Positions 47,590 through 55,950 of a DNA stretch of 64,000 nucleotides are shown one piece after another (the stretch's first letter is position 1; every line of letters begins with the position of its first letter). The notes beneath the pieces are model-generated. The model made no database searches. It was not told the DNA's origin and saw only the letters and a list, made by a program, of their open reading frames with translations. The position numbers were made by a program, and so were the translations under genes. This DNA is from Sandaracinus sp. Lineage in GTDB: Bacteria > Myxococcota_A > Polyangia > Polyangiales > Houyiibacteriaceae. Location: assembly GCA_002699025.1 (NCBI GenBank), contig PABA01000050.1, positions 124,001 through 188,000 of the forward strand, given 5' to 3'.

Positions 47590-48627
47590 ATGGACGAATC
47601 GACGCTCCTCGCGCTCCTCCAGAAGGGCGCTCAGCACAAGGCCAGCGACGTGCTGCTCAAGGTCGGGCAGCCCCCCGCCTTCCGCGTCCACGGTTCGCTC
47701 CACTACCTCCAGGGCGATCGGCTCAAGCCCGCCCAGACCCAGGCCCTCGCCGAGATCATCCTCCGGCGCTCCCGCTACAAGGAGGACATCGAGGACCTGC
47801 AGGAGTACGACACGAGCTACGGCGCCTCCGGCATCGGCCGCTATCGCGTGAACATCTATCGGCAGCGCGGGACCATCGCCATCGCGCTCCGCGCCATCCC
47901 CCTGAAGGTGCCGAGCTTCGAGGAGCTCCGGCTGCCGGGCGCCATCCAGCAGCTCGCCGAGAACGAGCGCGGGATGATCCTCTGCGTCGGCGCGGCCGGC
48001 AACGGCAAGAGCACGACCCTCGCGGCGATGGTGAACCACGTGAACACCACGCGGCGCGTGCACATCGTGACCATCGAGGATCCGATCGAGTACATCCACC
48101 AGGACCAGCTCGCGTCGGTGTCGCAGCGCGAGGTCGGCCTCGACACCCCGAGCTTCGCCAAGGCCCTCCGGGCCGCGCTCCGCCAGGACCCGGACTGCAT
48201 CCTCGTCGGCGAGATCCGCGACGAGGAGACGATGGACATCGCCCTCAAGGCCGCGGAGACGGGCCACCTGCTCCTCTCGACGCTGCACACGCCGGACGTG
48301 AGCCGCACCATCGGCCGCGTGCTCTCGCTGGCCGGCGACGGCGGGCAGGAGACGCGCGAGCGCTTCGCGGACAACCTCAAGGGCATCGTCGCGCAGCGCC
48401 TGCTCCCGCGCGCCGACGGGCAGGGGCGGGTCGTCGCCGTCGAGGTGCTCGTGGTGACCGGCACGGCGCGGGAGACGATCCGGAGCCCCGAGGGCGGGCT
48501 GCCGCTCAAGGACGTGATGGAGCGCGGCGTGCACCCCTACGGGATGCAGACCTTCGAGATGGCGCTGAAGGACCTGGTGAAGAACGGGCTGCTCAGCGTC
48601 GAGACGGCGCGCTCGGCCATGGGCTGA
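47590..48627 (+). CDS. Second PilT/PilU-type secretion ATPase
   Basis: A 345-residue ATPase of the PilT family, clearly paralogous to the pilT at 2564: SDVLLKVGQPPAFRVHG, the Walker B region DCILVGEIRD, TLHTPDVSRT, and a normal C-terminal helical part. Walker A reads GAAGNGKST (134-142) instead of the usual GPTGSGKST; Gly, Lys and Ser/Thr remain, so ATP binding should be kept. It could be a PilU-like accessory retraction motor or a motor for another pilus. No pilus structural genes lie beside it; the neighbours act on cell wall. Confidence 0.9.
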   Translation: MDESTLLALLQKGAQHKASDVLLKVGQPPAFRVHGSLHYLQGDRLKPAQTQALAEIILRRSRYKEDIEDLQEYDTSYGASGIGRYRVNIYRQRGTIAIALRAIPLKVPSFEELRLPGAIQQLAENERGMILCVGAAGNGKSTTLAAMVNHVNTTRRVHIVTIEDPIEYIHQDQLASVSQREVGLDTPSFAKALRAALRQDPDCILVGEIRDEETMDIALKAAETGHLLLSTLHTPDVSRTIGRVLSLAGDGGQETRERFADNLKGIVAQRLLPRADGQGRVVAVEVLVVTGTARETIRSPEGGLPLKDVMERGVHPYGMQTFEMALKDLVKNGLLSVETARSAMG

Positions 48628-48677
48628 GCAGGACGGGCGCGGGCACGGTCGGCGGAGCGGCCGCGCGCGTCACGCCC

Positions 48678-50024
48678 TCAGCCCTCGTCGCCGGAGGCGC
48701 TCTCTTCGGCGACCGTCTCCGCGGCCTCCTCGGCTTCGCGAGCGCGCGCCTGGGGCCCTTCGATGAGCGCGTAGCGGAGCGCCTCCCGCGCGAGGTAGGT
48801 GGCCTTGATGCGCCAGCGCGGCGTGTTCACGACCAGCGCGGCGACGGCGACCTGCGGGTCGTCCGCCGGCGCGAAGCCGACGAACCAGGTGTAGCCGCGG
48901 TAGGGCCGCTCGGCGCTGAGCGTGCCGGTCTTGCCGGCCACCGTGATGTCCTGCAGGAAGGGCCGCCCCTGCGGGTCGAAGAAGTCGCGGCGCGCCGTCC
49001 CGCGCGGGGTCACGGTCTCCCGCATCATCTGGTTCACCAGCTGCGCCGTGCGGCGCGGGACCACGTTCCGGAAGACCTCCGGCTCGTGCTCGAGGAGCGC
49101 CGTGCCGTCCGGCGCCTCGACGCGCTCGACGATGGCCGCCCGCGGCATCTGGCCGTCGTTGGCGATGGTCGACGCGATCAGCGCACCGTGGAGCGGCGAC
49201 ATGTGCATGTGCCAGAAGCCGGCGGCCGTGCGGGCCCGCTCGAGCCGCTCTTCGGGCACCTCCGACGGGCTCGCGGCGAGCGGGACGTCGAAGGGGAGCG
49301 CGTGGCCGAAGCCGAAGGCCGAGGCGTAGCGGCGCAGCGTCGCGCGATCGAGGTGGCGGTCGGAGAGCTTCGCGAAGATCGCGTTGACCGAGCCGCCCAT
49401 GGCCTCGGCGAGGGTGGCGCAGCGCCGATCGCTCGAGCGGTCCTCGAGGTTGGCCAGGGTCAGCCGGCTCGCGCCGCCGGAGTAACAGGTGCGCGTGTTC
49501 GGGCCGACGCCCGCGTCCACGAGGGCCGCGCCGGTGACGACCTTGAAGACCGAGGCCGTCGGCGGGGTCGGGTCGAGGACGAGGTCCCCGGCGCCCGGGT
49601 TCGCGCTCGAGTGGCTCACGTAGGCGAGGACGCGCCCGCTCGAGGGCTCCATGGCGACGACGGCGCCGTAGGGCACCTCGTATCGCGCGAGCTCCCCCTC
49701 GAGGTGCGCCTGCAGACCCGGATCGAGCGTGAGCACGGCGCGGCGACCGCCCTCGAGGCGCGCGACACGGCGGCCTTCGTGGGGCCCCGCGCCCGCCTCG
49801 TGCACGCGTGGATCGAAGCCGGCGAGGAGCTGCCGGCGCGGGTCCTCGGGCTCCGGCGCGGGGCGCTCGGCCTGGGCTTCGGCCCGGCCCTCGCGGGGCT
49901 CGCTCCCGCCTCGCTCGCGCGGCTCATCGGCCGAGCCGGGCGAGCTCGAGAGGAAGAAGCCGCCGAGGAGCGCCGCCACGAAAGCGGCGAAGAGCACCCA
50001 GCGCTGCCACGGTCGTCGCGCCAT
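48678..50024 (-). CDS. Penicillin-binding transpeptidase domain protein
   Basis: A 448-residue membrane-anchored D,D-transpeptidase or class D beta-lactamase-like protein. An N-terminal membrane helix (about 8-26) is followed by a Glu/Arg/Pro-rich linker and the transpeptidase domain with SxxK as SVFK (Ser158, Lys161), SVN at 212-214 and KTGT in VAGKTGTL. There is no PBP dimerisation domain, so it is shorter than FtsI or MrdA. It probably crosslinks peptidoglycan in the periplasm. TTGACG, an 18-bp spacer and TAGGTT lie 7 nt before the ATG. Confidence 0.88.
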   Translation of the reverse strand: MARRPWQRWVLFAAFVAALLGGFFLSSSPGSADEPRERGGSEPREGRAEAQAERPAPEPEDPRRQLLAGFDPRVHEAGAGPHEGRRVARLEGGRRAVLTLDPGLQAHLEGELARYEVPYGAVVAMEPSSGRVLAYVSHSSANPGAGDLVLDPTPPTASVFKVVTGAALVDAGVGPNTRTCYSGGASRLTLANLEDRSSDRRCATLAEAMGGSVNAIFAKLSDRHLDRATLRRYASAFGFGHALPFDVPLAASPSEVPEERLERARTAAGFWHMHMSPLHGALIASTIANDGQMPRAAIVERVEAPDGTALLEHEPEVFRNVVPRRTAQLVNQMMRETVTPRGTARRDFFDPQGRPFLQDITVAGKTGTLSAERPYRGYTWFVGFAPADDPQVAVAALVVNTPRWRIKATYLAREALRYALIEGPQARAREAEEAAETVAEESASGDEG

Positions 50025-50031
50025 GGGTCCG

Positions 50032-50061
50032 AACCTAGGGAGGCCGATCGCGCCCCGTCAA
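50032..50061 (-). promoter_or_regulatory. Promoter of the transpeptidase gene (best leaderless example)
   Basis: On the minus strand TTGACG (50061-50056), an 18-bp spacer and TAGGTT (50037-50032) end exactly 7 nt before the ATG. This is the clearest promoter of this type in the window. Confidence 0.6.
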
Positions 50062-50244
50062 AAAAGCCGCGTGCCCCCCGAGAGGGTCCCGAGGCGGGAG
50101 GAGGTCTCCCCTCCGCGCGCGCCCGCTCGGTCGAGAGCGAGCCCAGCGCTCTTCGTGCGGGAGCCACGCGGTGATCGCCCGGCCGGGATGCCGCGAATGG
50201 CGTTCGGTTTCGCCGACGCGCGAAACCGGGTATGGCTCGACGCC

Positions 50245-51621
50245 ATGACGATCCGCCTCGACTACGCCCTCGCCATGGACGCGGGCTCCGGCTGTGGCCT
50301 GACCGACGCGCTCCTCGACGCCGAGGAGGCGCCTTTCCGCGCCGGCCTCGCGCGGGTCCGCGCGGCCGTCGACGAGGGGAAGCTCGGCTTCTGGGACCTC
50401 CCGCGGGACGCGGCCACGCGGGACGCCGTCGTCGAGTGGGCGAAGGGCGTCGACCCGGCGATCACGGACGTGCTGGTCCTCGGCATCGGCGGCTCCTCCC
50501 TCGGCGGGCGCGCCGTCTACGAGGCGCTCGGGGGGCCGCCCGAGCTGCGGGCGATGCAGGGCGAGGCGCGGCGGATCCACTTCCCGGACAACAGCGACCC
50601 CTGGCGCCTGGCGCACCTGCTCGAGGCGCTGGACCCGAAGAAGACGCTCGCCATCGCCATCTCCAAGTCCGGCGGCACGGCCGAGACCGCGGCCAGCCTG
50701 CTGGTCGTGCGCGAGTGGTTGAAGAAGGCCGAGGCGCCGATGGCGAAGCACCTGGTGCTCGTCACGGACCCGAAGTCGGGCTCGCTGCGGAAGCTCGCCG
50801 GTGAGGAGGGCCTCACGGCCTTCGCCATCCCGCCGAACGTCGGGGGCCGCTTCTCGGTGCTCACGCCCGTCGGGCTCGTCCCGGCGGCGCTCGCCGGCTT
50901 CGACGTCGAGGGGCTGCTCGCTGGGGCCGACGCCATGCGCACCCGCTGCGGCGCCGAGCAGCTTCGGCAGAACCCGGCCGGGCTCCTCGCCGCGCTCCAC
51001 GTGCTCCACCACCGGCTCTTCGGGCGGCACCTCCACGTGCTCATGCCCTACGCCGACGGGCTCCGCGGCGTGGCCGCCTGGTTCGTGTAGCTCTGGGCCG
51101 AGAGCCTCGGGAAGAAGCGCGCGCGGGACGGGCGCGTCATCGAGACCGGCCCGACGCCGATTCCCGCCGTCGGCGCCACGGACCAGCACGCGCAGGTGCA
51201 GCTCTTCATGGAGGGGCCGCGCGACAAGCTGGTGAGCTTCGTGGCCGTCGACGCGGTCGAGCGGGACCTGACGATCCCGAAGGAGGAGGGGCCGAATGCC
51301 TACCTCGGCGGGCATGGGCTGGCCGAGCTCCTCGACGCCGAGCGCCGCGGCACCGGCCTGGCCTTGGCCGAGGATGGGCGGCCGAGCCTGACGATTCGGC
51401 TCCCGAAGCTGGACGCGCCGAGCCTGGGCGGGCTGCTCTTCCTCTGGGAGGCGGCCACGGCCCTCGCGGGCGAGCTGTACGATATCGACGCCTTCGACCA
51501 GCCTGGCGTGGAGCTGGGCAAGCGCCTCGCGTACGGTCTGCTCGGCCGCGAGGGCTTCGAAGCGGAGGCCAAGCGGGTGCGCGACGCCGAGGGCGCGGCA
51601 CCGGAGAAGTACCGACTCTGA
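50245..51621 (+). pseudogene. pgi: Glucose-6-phosphate isomerase interrupted by an in-frame amber codon
   Basis: The frame reads as a complete PGI of about 458 residues except for TAG at 51088-51090 (codon 282). The first part has GIGGSSLGGRAVYEA, SKSGGTAET and the signature NVGGRFSVLTPVG. The second part continues in the same frame with LWAESLGKK, ATDQHAQVQLFMEGP and a normal C-terminus. Homologues have Gln at the amber site (QLWAESLGK), so one C-to-T change (CAG to TAG) explains it. The stop lies four codons before the catalytic Glu, so the 281-residue product should be inactive. The start may also be 50191 or 50200. The rest of the gene shows no decay. Confidence 0.88.
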
Positions 51622-51666
51622 GGGAGAGCCTGCGGACGAGGCGCTGCAGAGCGGCGCGATTTCCGC

Positions 51667-51672
51667 GATAAT
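51667..51672 (+). promoter_or_regulatory. Putative -10 box of the FHA-GGDEF gene
   Basis: GATAAT matches 5 of 6 bases of the -10 consensus and ends 11 nt before the GTG start. The -35 element is unclear. Confidence 0.4.
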
Positions 51673-51683
51673 GGGAAGCTGCC

Positions 51684-52586
51684 GTGAGCGACGAGCGGAC
51701 GACCAACCCGAACAAGACCGTGGTCACGGTCGTGGGTCCCGCCGGGGCCGGGGGGAAGAAGAAGGCGAGCCGCGAGGCTTGTCTGGTCGTGATCTATGGT
51801 GAGGACCTCGGGCGGCGCATCCCGCTCGCGGACGAGCCGGTGGTGATCGGGCGCTCGTCGCGCTGCGAGGTGCAGATCGACCAGGAGAGCGTGTCGCGGA
51901 ACCACTGCCGCATCTCCTACAACGGGCGCGGCTACGGCGTGCGCGACCTCGGCTCGACGAACGGGACGTACGTGAACGACGAGCTCGTGGACACGATGGA
52001 CCTGCGGGACGGGGATCAGCTCAAGGTGGGCCGGACGATCCTGAAGTTCATCGTCGGCGGGAACATCGAGGGGCAGTACCACGAGGAGATCTATCGGCTG
52101 ATGACGATGGATGGCCTCACGCAGGTGCACAACAAGCGCTACTTCGACGAGATGCTCGAGCGGGAGCTGTCGCGGGCGCGGCGCTACGAGCGGACGTTCT
52201 GCCTGATCCTCTTCGACATCGACCATTTCAAGCAGATCAACGACACGTATGGGCACCTGGCGGGCGACGCGGTGCTGCGGCAGCTCGGGACGGTGGTCCG
52301 GACGCACGTGCGGCGGGACGACATCATCGCGCGGACGGGTGGTGAGGAGTTCGGGATCATCACGCCGGAGGTCGGGCTGCATGGGGCCGTGGAGCTGGCG
52401 AAGAAGCTGAACCGGCTGGTGGACGAGCAGGCGTTCGAGTTCGAGGGGACGCGGATCGCGGTGACGATCAGCCTCGGCGTGTGCGAGTGGGACGAGGCGA
52501 TGCAGAGCACGCAGGCGATCGTGCAGGCCTCCGACGAGAAGCTCTACGAGGCGAAGCGCACGGGCCGGAACAAGGTCTGCGCGTAG
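51684..52586 (+). CDS. Diguanylate cyclase with N-terminal FHA domain
   Basis: A 300-residue cytosolic protein. The FHA domain (about 32-118) has IGRSSRCEV, SRNHCR and LGSTNGTYVND. The GGDEF domain (about 135-300) has DGLTQVHNKRYFDE, DIDHFKQINDTYGH and the active-site GGEEF. The inhibitory RxxD site (RRDD) lies exactly five residues before GGEEF. It should make c-di-GMP under product inhibition, and the FHA domain suggests control by a phosphothreonine partner. FHA-GGDEF proteins are typical of Myxococcota. c-di-GMP commonly affects pilus motility and polysaccharide, both encoded in this window. Confidence 0.93.
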   Translation: MSDERTTNPNKTVVTVVGPAGAGGKKKASREACLVVIYGEDLGRRIPLADEPVVIGRSSRCEVQIDQESVSRNHCRISYNGRGYGVRDLGSTNGTYVNDELVDTMDLRDGDQLKVGRTILKFIVGGNIEGQYHEEIYRLMTMDGLTQVHNKRYFDEMLERELSRARRYERTFCLILFDIDHFKQINDTYGHLAGDAVLRQLGTVVRTHVRRDDIIARTGGEEFGIITPEVGLHGAVELAKKLNRLVDEQAFEFEGTRIAVTISLGVCEWDEAMQSTQAIVQASDEKLYEAKRTGRNKVCA

Positions 52587-52837
52587 GCGGAGGCTGCCGC
52601 CACCGACTCGGGCTCGGCGATGTCGTCGCTGCCTGCGACTGAGCGCGGATGCCCGCCGCCGAGCGAGGCTCGGCCGTGCGCCGAAGCCGAGCGGGGCTCG
52701 CGGGGGGCCCTCGCAGGTGTTCCGGGACGGCTCTCGTCCGTACCCGGGACGGATTCTCGAGCCGAAATGGCGGCTTCGGGAGGGCGCAGGGGGCTCTGCG
52801 CGAGCCCTCGGCCCGACCCTTCAGGAGCAGCAGGCGC

Positions 52838-53836
52838 TCAGCGCCCGCTCTCCTCGTCGAGGAGCCTTCGCGCGGCCTCGAACTCGGGCGGTGGCGGCAC
52901 CTCGAAGCGCATCGCCTCCCCGCTCACCGGGTGGCGGAAGCCCAACACGGCCGCGTGTAGCGCCTGCCGCCCGATGGCTTCGGCGGCCGCCGCGAGCCGC
53001 GCGTCGCGGAGCCGCTTCCCGTAGAGCGGGTCGCCGAGGATGGGCGCCCCGTGATCGGCGAGGTGGACGCGGATCTGGTGCGTGCGCCCTGTCTCGAGCG
53101 TGCAGTCGACGTGAGACGCGCCGTGCAGCCGCGCCCGCACGCGCACGTGCGTCACCGCCCGCTTGCCACGCTCGACCTTCGAGCTGAATCGCTTGCGATG
53201 CACGGGGTGGCGGCCGTGGAGCGTCTCGAAGGAGATCGCGTCGGGCAGCCCGCCGACGGCCAGCGCTTCGTAGCGCCGCTCGATGTCGTGCGCCTGGAAG
53301 AGCGCGACGAGCCCCTCCCGAGCCGCCACGCTCTTGGCGACCACCATCACGCCGCTCGTGTCCTTGTCGAGCCGATGCACGATGCCCGGCCGCATCGGGT
53401 CGCCCCCCGGATCCTCGAAGCGCACGTGATGGAGCAGCGCGTTCACGAGCGTGCCGTCCGGGTGCCCAGGCGCCGGGTGCACCACCAGGCCCGCGGGTTT
53501 GTGCACGACGACCAAGTCCGCGTCCTCGTACAACACGTCGAGGGGGAGGTCCTGCGGCACGGCCTCGCTCGGCGGAGGCGGCAGGGGGCGCGCCACCACG
53601 CTCTGCCCGGCGCGCAGCTTGGTCTTCGGCGCCGCCGCGGCCCCCTCGACCTCGACCCGGCCAGCCTCGATCCAGCGCTTCGCCTCGCTCCGGCTCGCCA
53701 GACCTCTCGCGGCGAGCACCTTGTCGAGGCGCTCGCCGGCCTCGTCCTCGCGCACCTGGAGCCGATGCGCCCGCGGACCCTCTCCTCCCGACCCGGCGCC
53801 CTCGCCGCTCGGCTCGTCTCGTTCCTCGCCGCTCAC
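52838..53836 (-). CDS. rluD: RluA/RluD-family 23S rRNA pseudouridine synthase
   Basis: A 332-residue enzyme. An S4 RNA-binding domain (about 30-85, ERLDKVLAARGLASRSEAKR) precedes the synthase domain with the catalytic Asp in HRLDKDTSGVMVVAK. VHKPAGLVVHPAPGH and TGRTHQIRVHLADHG are further family motifs. It converts uridines of helix 69 in 23S rRNA if it is the true RluD; other RluA-type targets are possible. The N-terminus is a 25-residue Ser/Gly/Glu-rich extension starting with GTG at 53836. It is probably a single-gene unit. Confidence 0.88.
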   Translation of the reverse strand: MSGEERDEPSGEGAGSGGEGPRAHRLQVREDEAGERLDKVLAARGLASRSEAKRWIEAGRVEVEGAAAAPKTKLRAGQSVVARPLPPPPSEAVPQDLPLDVLYEDADLVVVHKPAGLVVHPAPGHPDGTLVNALLHHVRFEDPGGDPMRPGIVHRLDKDTSGVMVVAKSVAAREGLVALFQAHDIERRYEALAVGGLPDAISFETLHGRHPVHRKRFSSKVERGKRAVTHVRVRARLHGASHVDCTLETGRTHQIRVHLADHGAPILGDPLYGKRLRDARLAAAAEAIGRQALHAAVLGFRHPVSGEAMRFEVPPPPEFEAARRLLDEESGR

Positions 53837-53977
53837 GGCCCGGAGCTCCCATCGACGCTGCCGCGATCGACGCAGCCGCGATCGACGTCGCCAACATCGG
53901 CGACGGCCCGATGCACGAAGGCGCGCCCGACCACCGCCGGGACGCGCCCCCTCACTCCTTCGCCCTCGACGGCCGCG

Positions 53978-54241
53978 CTACCACATCACCGACTGCACGT
54001 GCCCCTTGGAGCGCACGAGGATGTCGATGATCGCCCGGTCGTAGAAGTTCTTCCCGTAGAGCTCGGGAGCGACGCGGCTCTTGAAGAGGGCCCGGCCCTC
54101 CTCGATCTCGTCGGCGAGAGCATCGAAGAGGTTGTCCCCCTTGATGCCCTCGACGATCTTCTCCTCGTTGTAGAGGGAGAGGTCGCTGGCGATGGCCCGC
54201 GCGAGCCGCCGCGCGGCCTCTTCCGTCTCGATGAGCGCCAT
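53978..54241 (-). CDS. Small conserved-looking protein of unknown function
   Basis: An 87-residue acidic, mostly helical protein (MALIETEEAARRLARAIASD, then LYNEEKIVEGIKGDNLFDAL). It has no signal peptide or membrane segment. The frame is open further upstream, but the ATG at 54241 has promoter-like elements directly in front: TTGACA, a 17-bp spacer and GACACT, 6 nt before the ATG. I do not recognise the family with certainty. Its clean coding pattern and promoter make it a real gene. Confidence 0.65.
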   Translation of the reverse strand: MALIETEEAARRLARAIASDLSLYNEEKIVEGIKGDNLFDALADEIEEGRALFKSRVAPELYGKNFYDRAIIDILVRSKGHVQSVMW

Positions 54242-54247
54242 GGGGCG

Positions 54248-54276
54248 AGTGTCGCCGCGGCCGCCGACGCTGTCAA
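54248..54276 (-). promoter_or_regulatory. Putative promoter of the 87-residue protein gene
   Basis: Minus-strand TTGACA (54276-54271), a 17-bp spacer and GACACT (54253-54248), 6 nt before the ATG. The -35 is perfect; the -10 lacks the first T. Confidence 0.45.
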
Positions 54277-54344
54277 AACCTTCGCGCGCGGGCGGACGAA
54301 GCCGGTCCGGAAGACGCCCTCCGCGAGGCCCGCTCGCGCGAGAC

Positions 54345-54374
54345 TTGATTGTAAGGTTCCAGGCTGCGTAGGTT
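54345..54374 (+). promoter_or_regulatory. Putative promoter of the 54439 lipoprotein gene
   Basis: TTGATT (54345-54350), an 18-bp spacer and TAGGTT (54369-54374). The transcript would have a leader of about 58 nt. Confidence 0.55.
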
Positions 54375-54438
54375 TCGATTCCACGGGTGGGGTGCGTCCC
54401 GGTGGCTCGCGCGCCGCCCGCCAACGAGGCTCATCCAA

Positions 54439-55665
54439 ATGCGCGCGACGACACGCCTGGCACTTCCCTTCCTTCTCGCTCTGGCCCTCGGGGCCTGCGG
54501 CGACGACGACAGCCCTGGCACCGACGCCGGCCCCGGCACCGACGCCGGCCCCGGCACCGACGCCGGGCCGCCGGACAACGGCGTCGTCGGCGACGAGATC
54601 TACCCCGAGAGCTGCGACCTCAGCTGCGAGGGCCGGGAGCTCGAGACGGCCTGCACGTGCACGCCCGAGCCCCAGACGGCGCCGCCCGGCGACCCGACCG
54701 CCTTCGACATCAACCGGGTCGGCTGCGATCAGCTCCAGGCCTCCGGCGACAACCCCCGCAACCCCGACGACGACTTCTGCGACGCCGCGGGGGACGACGG
54801 CGCGCCCGAGACCGGCTGCAACATGGCCGGCATGTACCGGGAGCCGGGCGAGGTGCAGATGGTCACGATGTACGGCGTGGTCGACGTCTTCGGCAACGGC
54901 GGCGACGCGGACGACATCACCGTCGAGATCTACGCGGAAGGGCCGGACGGCACGCTCGGCGAGCTCCTCGGCTCGGCCACCGCGTCCATCGACGACCCCT
55001 GCGCGGAGACCGAGGACGAGATCGAGAACGATATGGTCGTCGGCACCCGGCAGCTCGGCTTCTACGCCATCCCGAACATCCCCTCCGAGACCCCGCTCAT
55101 CGTGAAGACCACCGGCGACGCCGGCTTCTGGCGGGACATCTACAGCTACAACATCCAGGCCCTGAACGACGAGCTGGAGACCGAGGCGCCGCCCGCCGAT
55201 GCCTGCGAGACGCTTCGCACGGACGAGGCCTTCGCCGACACGCCCCGCTGGGAGTACCGAGCGCGCATCATCTCGACCTCCGACTGGACCAGCATCCCGC
55301 TCACGGCCGGCCTCATCGAGGGCATCCGGGCCGGAAGCGGTGCGCTCGCCGGCGAGATCCACGACTGCGAGGACGTGCGCCTCGAGTTCGCCCAGGTCGG
55401 CATCAACCCGCGGCCCGAGGTCTTCACCTACTTCAACGACCAGCCCGACAACCCGCTCCCCGACACGGGCCGGCAGGTCGGCACGAGCATCCTCGGCCTC
55501 TACGCGGGCCTCGACATCCCCGAAGGCCCGGTCGACGTCGCCGCCGTGGGGCGCGTCGGCGACGCCACCCAGACCCTGGGTTGGTACCGGGCGCGCATCT
55601 TCGCGGGCGCCGTCACCTCCGTGACCCTGCGCGGCCTTCGCGCCACCCAGATCCCGGCCGAGTAG
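54439..55665 (+). CDS. Lipoprotein with Gly-Thr-Asp-Ala linker, unknown function
   Basis: A 408-residue protein. The signal peptide ends in the lipobox ALGAC (Cys at about 20), followed by GDDD and three repeats of GTDAGP. The mature part is rich in Cys (at least ten), Asp and strands, with a domain near 130-290 (EVQMVTMYGVVDVFGNGGD, then LIVKTTGDAGFWRD) that resembles the carboxypeptidase-regulatory or transthyretin-like sandwich. I do not know its role. It has its own promoter and a strong downstream hairpin, so it is a single-gene unit. Confidence 0.7.
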   Translation: MRATTRLALPFLLALALGACGDDDSPGTDAGPGTDAGPGTDAGPPDNGVVGDEIYPESCDLSCEGRELETACTCTPEPQTAPPGDPTAFDINRVGCDQLQASGDNPRNPDDDFCDAAGDDGAPETGCNMAGMYREPGEVQMVTMYGVVDVFGNGGDADDITVEIYAEGPDGTLGELLGSATASIDDPCAETEDEIENDMVVGTRQLGFYAIPNIPSETPLIVKTTGDAGFWRDIYSYNIQALNDELETEAPPADACETLRTDEAFADTPRWEYRARIISTSDWTSIPLTAGLIEGIRAGSGALAGEIHDCEDVRLEFAQVGINPRPEVFTYFNDQPDNPLPDTGRQVGTSILGLYAGLDIPEGPVDVAAVGRVGDATQTLGWYRARIFAGAVTSVTLRGLRATQIPAE

Positions 55666-55687
55666 GACGGGCGGACAGCCATCCTTC

Positions 55688-55721
55688 GACGCCCTCGCTC
55701 GTGCTCACGAGCGGGGGCGTC
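55688..55721 (+). terminator. Strong hairpin after the 54439 lipoprotein gene
   Basis: A near-perfect 16-bp stem with a 2-nt centre and one G-T pair, 22 nt after the stop. The arms start GACGCCCTCGCTCGTG and end CACGAGCGGGGGCGTC. No T-run follows. Confidence 0.7.
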
Positions 55722-55950
55722 GTCGTCTCTGGCGACCTCCGCGACCGTCCGCGGAGCCGAGGTACGGGTGGGCGCACCGCGACGAGCCCTGCGCGGCTCC
55801 TCGTGGCCCGGGCTCGCCGGCTCGACCCCCCGCCGATCTCCGCCCACCACAGGCGCCGAGATGCCGGCGCCCTTCGACGACTGAAGGCGCTCGCGCTCGC
55901 TTCGCGGCTCCCGCTCTCCGACCCCTCCGAGGTGGGCGGAGCGAAGGGCC

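Noticed and set aside
51196-51621. A separate gene for the C-terminal half of pgi starting at ATG 51196
   Set aside because: It lies in the same frame as the first half, begins in the middle of a conserved motif and has no ribosome site. It is the remainder of the interrupted gene.
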